Source: Sciurus carolinensis | Taxonomy: Eukaryota; Chordata; Mammalia; Rodentia; Sciuridae | DNA length: 64,000 nt | Direction of reading: 5' to 3' | NCBI RefSeq assembly: GCF_902686445.1 | Contig: NC_062222.1 | Location: forward strand, 44,683,292-44,747,291 | Part shown: positions 56,469-64,000 of the stretch, piece after piece | Numbering within the stretch: the stretch's first letter is position 1 | Layout of the letters: each line of letters opens with the position of its first letter | Notes under the pieces: generated by a model | Databases searched by the model: none | What the model was told of the DNA's origin: nothing | The model's input: the letters and a program-made list of their open reading frames with translations, nothing else | Translations under genes and position numbers: made by a program

Positions 56469-58108
56469 TTGATGGGGTTTTAAACGGCTATTTAAAACAG
56501 ATTTTACTTGTTGCTCTTGTATCACTGTAATAACTTCGCCAGATATGAATAGTTTTCTTTGTAATGAGCAGAACTTTTAGGGAAGATCAGCTCACTGCTT
56601 TCTCTTAAGGAAGATGAAAATTTGCTGAACATGACTGATGTTGGTTATGATAGCATTTTTACCTAGTGTGTGAACCTGGAATTAACATCTTAAATCCAAA
56701 TTGTGTCCATTAGATTTAATTTGAAGTTACCCTTCGAATTAAGGGTGGAAAATGTGAACCTCTCTATAACTAGTCCCTCTTTTTCACTTACCAGGAAGGG
56801 TCCTCAGAAGCCTTATTGACCTTCTAATGTCTCCCCATAGCTGACCCTTCTCGGTCCTCTGTGTGCTCCAGGGTATTTGCACTTAGCCCTTCCATAACTC
56901 TTGTAACTCTGTACTGACATCACCCCCTTCCCTCAAGAGATACAGAACAAGAATATGACCTATATTATTCAAAAACCTAACTCAGCAAGTAGTACATGTT
57001 GGCATCCAATATTATCAATAAATACATTGTGACTCTATAATGTCTGGCTCTGGCTGCATACAGTCTTCTTCGAAACATCAAGTTCATTAATGAGATGATC
57101 TCTTTTGCAACTACCATCTTTAGAAATTACATTTATGTATGCAAATTTAGAAACTTTAATGTTTTTTTCTGAAACTAGTAAAAATGTTTGTGATTTGGCA
57201 TTTGATAACTTAGAAGTGATAGTATTTTCATCCACAATAATCTATTTTTTAATTTCTTTGATATCCCATTTAGAATCTGATCAAATAAGAAATCATTCAT
57301 GTTTTAAAAAGGTTAAAGTCTTGTTGTATTATTAATTTCTCAATGTAATATTGCCATGAATAATTATTTTTATTTGAGATTCAGAGAGATATGCCGAGTA
57401 GTACTGTCATAGTAGTTTATGAATGAATGGAAATATACTGTAAAACTGTCTATTTGATTTTATGCTTTCAGAAATGTGGATTGTTTTCTCAATACTGTAA
57501 TGAAATCATCTGAAATCCATTAAAATCTACTCAGGGCCTGTGAAATTCAGAAGACGGAGAAGCTATTTAATCCCCCTATGGCATGACAAAGCAAGAGGAA
57601 ATCTTACATGGTGCCAGTGATTAAAATTCCAACCCATAGTCCTCTCAATCATTTGGTCTCTTTTTCATTTACTCTTACCTTTGTAGATGAGACCCTTGAG
57701 CTTTAGGTTTAATTTTCACCAGTTTTAACATGACCCCAAAATGCCATAGAAGAATGCTCCATCTATTGCTAAATTCATTTTCTCTTAGTCACTAATTTGC
57801 ATGTTTAAGAGATTATCCAAGGATCCTACAAAGGTGTTCTTCCTCTTTCAAAAGCTACTATTCAAGAGCCCTGTGAACATTTTAAGTGACTTCCTCTACC
57901 AGCTTGCCACATCCTCTTCCAAACCTTTTTTGTCTTGGGGTCTGTGGTCAATTATCTTGTGTGAGACTGATGAATAAGAACTATTCATAGTTCTCTCACT
58001 AACCTAGCAGATTAAAGAGTCTCACTGGGTATTTCCAGGCCTAAAAAATTAGACTGAATAGAAAAACAATTAGTTGAAAAGTTTGAGAGAAAATTTTATT
58101 TTTAAAAT
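56469..58108. other. No recognised feature
   Basis: AT-rich. Overlapping short frames on both strands near 57035-57335 are unsupported. No repeat recognised. Confidence 0.45.
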
Positions 58109-58143
58109 CTATCCATCCATCCATCCATCCATCCATCCATCCA
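58109..58143. repeat. (ATCC)n microsatellite
   Basis: About eight and a half ATCC units, uninterrupted. Confidence 0.95.
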
Positions 58144-59209
58144 GATAGCTATGATGTCTTTGAAGACTATATTATTTTCTTCTTTTCAAAAAATATTCAT
58201 TTTATTTTGATGTGATTTAAGGCTACATGGGAGGAAGCATCATAATAAAACATGAACTGCAAAAATACAAAATGAAGAAAATGGATTTAGACATTGTACA
58301 GAAAAAATATTTGCATTGAATTGTGGGATAGCATCAGAGTTTGAGGGAGTACTCTTACTAGAGAGAGCTGTATCATGTAACTAACATTAAAAAAGGTAAA
58401 TATGTTTTCATATGAACAAAATATGGGATTTTTAGAGTAACTCACATCATATTTAATTCATGATGTTTTGTGGTCAGCCAAGAAAAGCAACACAAATAAT
58501 TTAAGCAAAACAGAAAGATCGTGAAAGCCCATGATTCTTTCTGTGCTCTTTTGACATCAAGGCAAGAGGAGAGGCAGTTTGGTAGGGGGAGATCATGGTG
58601 GTAAGAGCAATTTGAGACAATTTTGAGCATTTTAAATCGTGATAATATTTCCCAAAATCTAAATTATGTACTTGGAATGTTTTCTGTTTGAGACAATTTA
58701 TCCTCATTAATTAGCCAAAATTTTCAACAATAATTGAATCCTTCCCACAGCCTACTGATCAAAGAAAATCTAAAATAAAATGGGAAGCTAGTTTTCCTAA
58801 GCTGAAAAAAAAATAAAAGAAAAAGAGGAGGAAGAGAAAAGTGAAGTGAGGTTAAACTGTGTGTGTACATAATACACACATATATATATGTTCATGTTTT
58901 TATACATTTATATAAGTAATACATATTACTGAAAATGCACAATTACCTCCAAAATAATATATTTTCATATTTCTTTGATATTCTTTTAATGTGTGATCCG
59001 AATATTGGAGAACTCAGCAGAATTACTAGTCTGTGAATCTGGGTTTAACTATACCAAGATAACAAAAGATTGCATTGGACTTTGAAGTTACATCATACTT
59101 TGGATCATAACAAACCTACTGTTAACTCAAGTCTTAGGATTGTTTTAAAATTGGTTATTCTTATCATAGACTTCAAATTCTGAAGTGTGGAACCTAAACT
59201 GGGTTTTAT
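58144..59209. other. No recognised feature
   Basis: A palindromic TG/CA patch ('tgtgtgtacataatacacac') lies near 58861. No gene or repeat recognised. Confidence 0.45.
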
Positions 59210-59400
59210 ATTCATCAATCAGTAAGTGTTTGTTCAGTACCTAGTTACTGTAAGTCCCTGAATAATGTTCTGAGGGTGTAGTAAACAAATGTCCCTGGCC
59301 TCAAAGGAACTTGAGTTTTCTTGGAGAAAATCAACATTACAAAAGATACACACTGAATTATTATAGCGCAAATATTCAAAGTGGAGTGGGGAATGGCCTC
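59210..59400 (-). repeat. L2 3'-end fragment, minus strand
   Basis: 'cagtaagtgtttgttcagta', then 'tccctggcctcaaaggaact' and 'tcaacattacaaaagataca', follow the reverse complement of the L2 terminus. Diverged. Confidence 0.5.
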
Positions 59401-59760
59401 CATGGTCTGCAGGAATGACTTCATGTTAGCTCTTTTCTGATACTTTTTTTCTCCTTGAAATATCAATTTCTTTCTTTTTTCTCTGCCCTATAGAAATCTC
59501 TTATCGATTTCTGTTGACACATAGTAAAATCTCATTCAATTGGGAAATCACTTATTTCATTATTATTGTTGATCATCTGCAAAAAGATATTCTTCCAAAT
59601 AGTTAAATATGGATTACACTTTCAAATGATACATAGGAATTATTTTAGTATGGTTCAGTAGTTTCATATGTGATATTTTAATTTCCCCATTGTCCTCTGC
59701 TGTCCCGCTACATTTATTTTCATTTTATAATGATGTTTTAAAAAATCATTAATCTAAAAA

Positions 59761-60273
59761 AGTATCAGTGCAGTGGAGGGAGGGGGAGAAGGGACTACTG
59801 GGGACTGAACTGGAGTGGGTCGTGTTTCATGCTTTTGAGATAATGTCACAGTGTATCCTGGTGTTGTATATACCTAAAAAGAATAAGCAACAAATATAAA
59901 ATGCAAAAATGCAAAGGCATTTGTAGATAAATGGATGGACTTGGAGAATATCATGCTAAGTGAAATAAGCTAATCCCCCAAAACCAAAGGTTAAATGTTT
60001 TCCCTGATAAATGGATGATATTACATAATGGGGGTGGGGGGTGGGTGTTAAGAGAAGAATGGAAGAACTTTAGATTACGTAAAGGCAAATGAGAGGGAGG
60101 AGAGGGCAGGGGTATGAAAGATGGTGGAATGAGACAGACATTACCCTATGTACATGAATGATTACACAAATGGTATGAGTCTACATCGTGCACAACCATA
60201 GAAATGAAAAGTTGTACCCCATTTGTGTACAATGAATCAAAAAGCACTCTGTAAAATGAAAAGAATAAATGCA
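59761..60273 (+). mobile_element. Composite L1 3' fragment
   Basis: Two L1 3'UTR types in tandem: 59770-59912 ('ggggactgaactggagtggg', 'tttcatgcttttgagataat') and 59913-60262 (ORF2 end, G-rich tract, 'gtaccccatttgtgtacaat'). One 20-bp direct repeat with two mismatches (59741-59760 and 60274-60293) encloses both, which argues for a single insertion of a chimeric template. Confidence 0.8.
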
Positions 60274-60293
60274 AAAAATAATTAATCTGAAAA

Positions 60294-61299
60294 ATTAGAT
60301 AATTATATGTTATTTTTGCCCTGTTTATTTAGGAGATAAGATTTTGAAGACTATAGAAAGAATAAAGTTAGGAGGATGGCAAGGAAAACACAAAAATCTT
60401 TGTAGATGGAAAATAATATTTGACTTAAGAAATCTGGAAGTAGTTTTTCTTCTAAATGAGCATGTCCTAAGAAAAGAAAAAAAAAAAAAAAAAGAAGGAA
60501 TGGAACATGTTTGATTCTATTATATATATTTACACAGTAACTGGTGGAATATATTGGGCATTTATTTGTTCCTAAATTCTGTAAGTAAAAAAGAGAAAAC
60601 ATATGCCAAAATAAGTCTGAATACTATTAACTGATGAGTTATGATTTCAAACAAATTAACATCATAATCTATTAGAATTTATTATCTCATCTTTTGCATT
60701 AAGTGTTAAGATATATTTGAATATAATTACAATTGTGATATTTGAATTATTTTGGAGGTTACTCCATTAAAATGAAACATAATTGTGATTTTGCAAAGAT
60801 ACTAGTTTAGCTGGCCTTTGCAAATTCCTTTTAAGGAAAACAAATAACCTTATATAACATTAATTTTTTATTATAGATACATAAGTAGGGTAAACCTATA
60901 TCCCAGATTAGCTGGAATTTTCTGGTTGCTTATAGATCAATTAATGTTTCTTAATTATTTCAGCATCTTCTTTCACTCCTAGTAATATCCCAGTTTGGGG
61001 GACAAAAATATATCCTCTCTTTGTTAATAGGTGCAAAGATTTTATTTTGACTAGATAGCTAAATTAAAGAAAAAATATTTTCCCCCCAAATTTAAAACAT
61101 TTTGAGAAAATAACGGAAATCACAGAATATACAGTTTTTAGAGTTGGATCCTGCCTTGTCTAGTAATTGACTTCTAGGACAATATGAAGATTTAACTTTT
61201 AATTCCTTAAGCCATAATATTCAGTTTCAATTTGCTAGATTTTATAAAGTTTTGAAGGGTCACCTTAGAACTTCTAAATATGAATTTAGGGATGGTCCT
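60294..61299. other. No recognised feature
   Basis: Very AT-rich. An interrupted A run lies at 60474-60494. Nothing else is identified. Confidence 0.45.
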
Positions 61300-61475
61300 A
61301 TTATTGATAACAGTCAACATTTTAATCAGTGTATAGTACCAGACACTGTTGTAAGAGTCTCTTATGCAAAACCTTACTTAATCTGCACCGGAGCATAAGA
61401 AAGGAAGTACTATTATTATCCTTATTTAATGGTTGAGAAGGCTGAAGCTCAGCATGGTTAAGTGATTTGCATCCT
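61300..61475 (-). repeat. MIR SINE, minus strand
   Basis: 'gtaccagacactgttgtaag', 'tattatccttatttaatggt' and 'gaagctcagcatggttaagt' give the reverse-complement MIR order. Confidence 0.65.
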
Positions 61476-61996
61476 TTGTGCCTTTTACTTTATGAAGAAT
61501 TAGACAGCTATGATGTAAGTCAGCAGGATAAAATAGGTCCACCTCAGGATCCTACCAGCAAATATAATATTATTGCCTTCTTCTTAACCATTATGGAAAG
61601 TTTAGTAACTTCTGAGATATCACATTGTTACACAAGGGAAGATTGCCCATAAAAGATGTACCATGTATACATTCTTGGAAACAGTCTAAGTTTTAGTGAT
61701 TAAGCTTCATCACTGGGCATACATATTTGGATAATATTTCTTTGGAACATTAAAAATGGTCTTCTTCTGAGCTAGGTTCTGGAGTTATTGATGCAGTATG
61801 CATTTGGGCAATAGGAGAAAACTCTCTGTTTTAGTTGGTTGTTTTTGTCTTGCTTTTAGAATGCTCCTTCCTCTTTCTCACAATGTCCACTAGACTTTAG
61901 AACTAGAAATTATGCATATTCTGAGTTGTTGGTCTTTTCCTTTATAGGTATTGAGAATTTTGTTTCTGATTATTTTTCCTTTCTTTTCCTTTGCTT
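61476..61996. other. No recognised feature
   Basis: No repeat or gene recognised. Confidence 0.45.
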
Positions 61997-62096
61997 TTCC
62001 TTCCTTCCTTCCTTCCTTCCTTCCTTCCTTCCTTCCTTCCTTCCTTCCTTCCTTCCTTCCTTCCTTCCTTCCCTCCTTCCTTCTTTCGTCATTCTC
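61997..62096. repeat. (TTCC)n microsatellite
   Basis: Pure TTCC core at 61997-62071, then degenerate C/T to about 62096. Unlike the other two CCTT tracts, no SINE adjoins it. Frames of 60-90 codons over it are artefacts. Confidence 0.95.
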
Positions 62097-62223
62097 TCTT
62101 TCTTTCCCTGAAAATCAAAAGCAAATTTATGATTCACTTTTTGCTATTAGACAAAATTTTCAATGCACATTTCTTAGGCTGACTTTAACTCTGGTTTCCT
62201 TTTTTATTTTTTTCCTCTGTCCT

Positions 62224-62455
62224 TAGTGGCAAGAGTGTGGATTTAGGGTCAGACAATCAGGGTTCAAATCCCAACACAAATGCTCCTCAATTTTGGACTT
62301 GGGAACTTAGCCGAAGACTCAGTTTCTCAACTGTAACAAATGAGGATAACAACCGATCACATTCATAAGGTTGTTATGAGAATTAAATCAAATAATGCAT
62401 GCAGAATTCTTAGAACACTGTCTGTCATGTAATGTGTGATTGTGTTTGTTGTTGT
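62224..62455 (+). repeat. MIR SINE, well preserved
   Basis: 'gtggcaagagtgtggattta', 'gggttcaaatcccaacacaa', 'actcagtttctcaactgtaa', 'ggttgttatgagaattaaat' and 'gaacactgtctgtcatgtaa', all in MIR order. Confidence 0.8.
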
Positions 62456-64000
62456 TATGTCATTAGATTGTTTAAATATTTATAAATCTACTAAAATTCT
62501 CCTTATGCTGAGACTCAATATAAGTGTTAAAGTGATGCCTCTTTCTCTATATGTGGTATGAAGACATAAACTTAAATATTCTCACCAAAGGAATATTTCC
62601 CAAAGTGTATATTAGACTGCATCTAAAAATCACAAAGCATAGATTACTTAAAGGTTTTTTTTTTTATTTTCATAACTATTTAGAAAATTTAGACAAAAGT
62701 CAGAGACTCTGTGTAGATGAATAACTGCATAATATATAATTGATACTCTGCAAACAGGGATATAAATTACATAAATGTAAACTTTTGATTTGGATAGAAT
62801 AGAAAATTATTCTACTAAATACATAAATATAGATCTTATAAAAAAGGAAAACATAATGCCAAACTTGAAATTTTGCAAAGATTTTACTTTTTCAAGGAAA
62901 TGAAAGTATTTTCTATTTCACTGTGTGGGAGGAAGGATCTGAGTTTCAACCACAAAAGCAAGCATGTCCAGGCAACTGAACACATGCAGAGGTGGTTGGC
63001 CAGGTCCCATTTGTGCAACAAGTTCATGAAAGATGGGTTAATTACGTTAAGACTCTGGCCTACCAAAAATCCATTGATGGTAATTAAGTCTTGTGGGGAC
63101 ATTGAATTTAACATTTCCTTTTATTTATTCTAAGTTTGTCCAAGATATACAATAAGAAACATTTTCTGTTAGAGCTTAGTACTCATAGTAAATATCAAGG
63201 GGTGCGAATTATTCTCATCTTCAACTTATTTGAGTTTTATTAAGATTCTCTGTATTATGATTACAGATTTTTTTTGGGGGGGTGTTTTTTGATTATGAAG
63301 GTTAATACTGGCCTACATGGTTCTCATATGGTTGTCCATAAATACAGAATCATACTGGTCAGTATCGCCATTCTGGGTACCATTCAGGTCCTGACTTGGA
63401 TAATGGAACACATCAATGAGGATGCCCAGGGGAAGGAGTGGGAAGAGGAGGATCCCTCAAAGTGAAGTCTTCAATTTACTTAAATACAGCAAGTTTTGTA
63501 GTAAGTGCTTGAATTTCATTGGTAGGGTGTGAATGCAGGAGAGAGTATATGAGTAGGGTGCATCCAGCATTATATCAGAAAGAGAAGAGGGAGAAGAAAA
63601 TAGTTATTTATTTTTCCATATAAATGGGGAATAAACTGGGAAAGAATATTGAAATAGAATCAGTAATTCTTCCTAGCAATCCTAGAGTCAAAGGAAAATA
63701 ATCACCATCTATCTAAGGTTTAATAGCTTAGCACAACTAATAAATTTAGTAATTACATTCTCCAAATTGAAATGAAGAAAAGTTATAAACTTTGCTCATG
63801 TGTTTAATCCTGATATCTTCTAGTTTGTTATCTGTCTGTGGAATCAAATTCATAATTAAAAAGCCAGAAATCCAATGGATCCCCTGGTCCATATCCTAAG
63901 CTTATGGAGATGTGAGTATAAGTAAAATTGTTAGATTTACAAGGATCCCTGGTGGTGCAAAGGAAGGAAAAAGAAGACAGTACAAGAACACTTATGATTT
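62456..64000. other. No recognised gene
   Basis: AT-rich to the window end. Frames of 86 (plus, 62873-63133) and 76 codons (minus, 62884-63114) overlap each other and have no support. A short T/G run lies at 63268-63288. Confidence 0.45.

Noticed and set aside
1..64000. CRISPR array, bacterial operon or mitochondrial insert
   Set aside because: No regularly spaced direct repeats, no dense coding and no mitochondrial-like gene order were seen.

Overview
The window is mammalian, almost certainly rodent, and most likely from the squirrel lineage (ground squirrel or marmot type). The evidence is the repeat content. There are about ten SINEs joining a 7SL-derived B1-like half to a tRNA-derived ID-like half (the B1-dID arrangement known from squirrels and dormice). 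There are also monomeric ID-type SINEs and non-mouse L1 elements with their own 3' ends. Base composition is AT-rich. I found no convincing complete protein-coding host gene, no rRNA or tRNA gene and no CRISPR. The only long protein-like reading frames belong to dead L1 retrotransposons. The window is therefore intergenic, or lies inside a very large intron.

Layout. 1-14 kb: mostly unrecognised sequence with old MIR and L2 pieces, a twin-primed inverted L1 (3.4-4.1 kb), a 5'-truncated L1 with an exact target duplication (6.1-6.8 kb), a MaLR-type LTR (7.9-8.3 kb) and a MIR nested in L2 (9.9-10.6 kb). 14-25 kb: a MaLR LTR split by a SINE with a giant CCTT tail, a second SINE/CCTT pair at 22 kb, MER5A/MER20-type DNA transposon relics and MIRs. 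25-37 kb: two MLT2-like ERVL LTRs in opposite orientation (26.0-26.5 and 34.4-34.9 kb), and an old purine-rich repeat (26.7-30.6 kb) interrupted by about 1.6 kb of other sequence. 37-49 kb: an L1 cluster. A 2.4 kb minus-strand L1 is followed by an older minus-strand L1, which is cut in two by a structurally full-length 5.9 kb plus-strand L1. 49-64 kb: mostly unrecognised AT-rich DNA with an old LTR-like block, a second well-preserved MaLR LTR (52.6-53.0 kb), two SINEs, a composite L1 3' fragment (59.8-60.3 kb), microsatellites and MIRs.

The features do not form a pathway; they record successive insertions. The best-supported biology is the full-length L1 at 42407-48286: 5'UTR with repeated blocks, ORF1, ORF2 with endonuclease and reverse transcriptase, 3'UTR, and a 16-bp target-site duplication. 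Frameshifts, stops and a lost endonuclease histidine make it inactive. Outside repeats, the most interesting signals are a pair of same-strand CTCF-like motifs near 51.6-51.7 kb and a few exon-like segments with good splice signals (12248-12367, 36391-36601). I see no evidence of a novel multi-gene system. Repeat names are assigned by recalled family wording, not by a database search.
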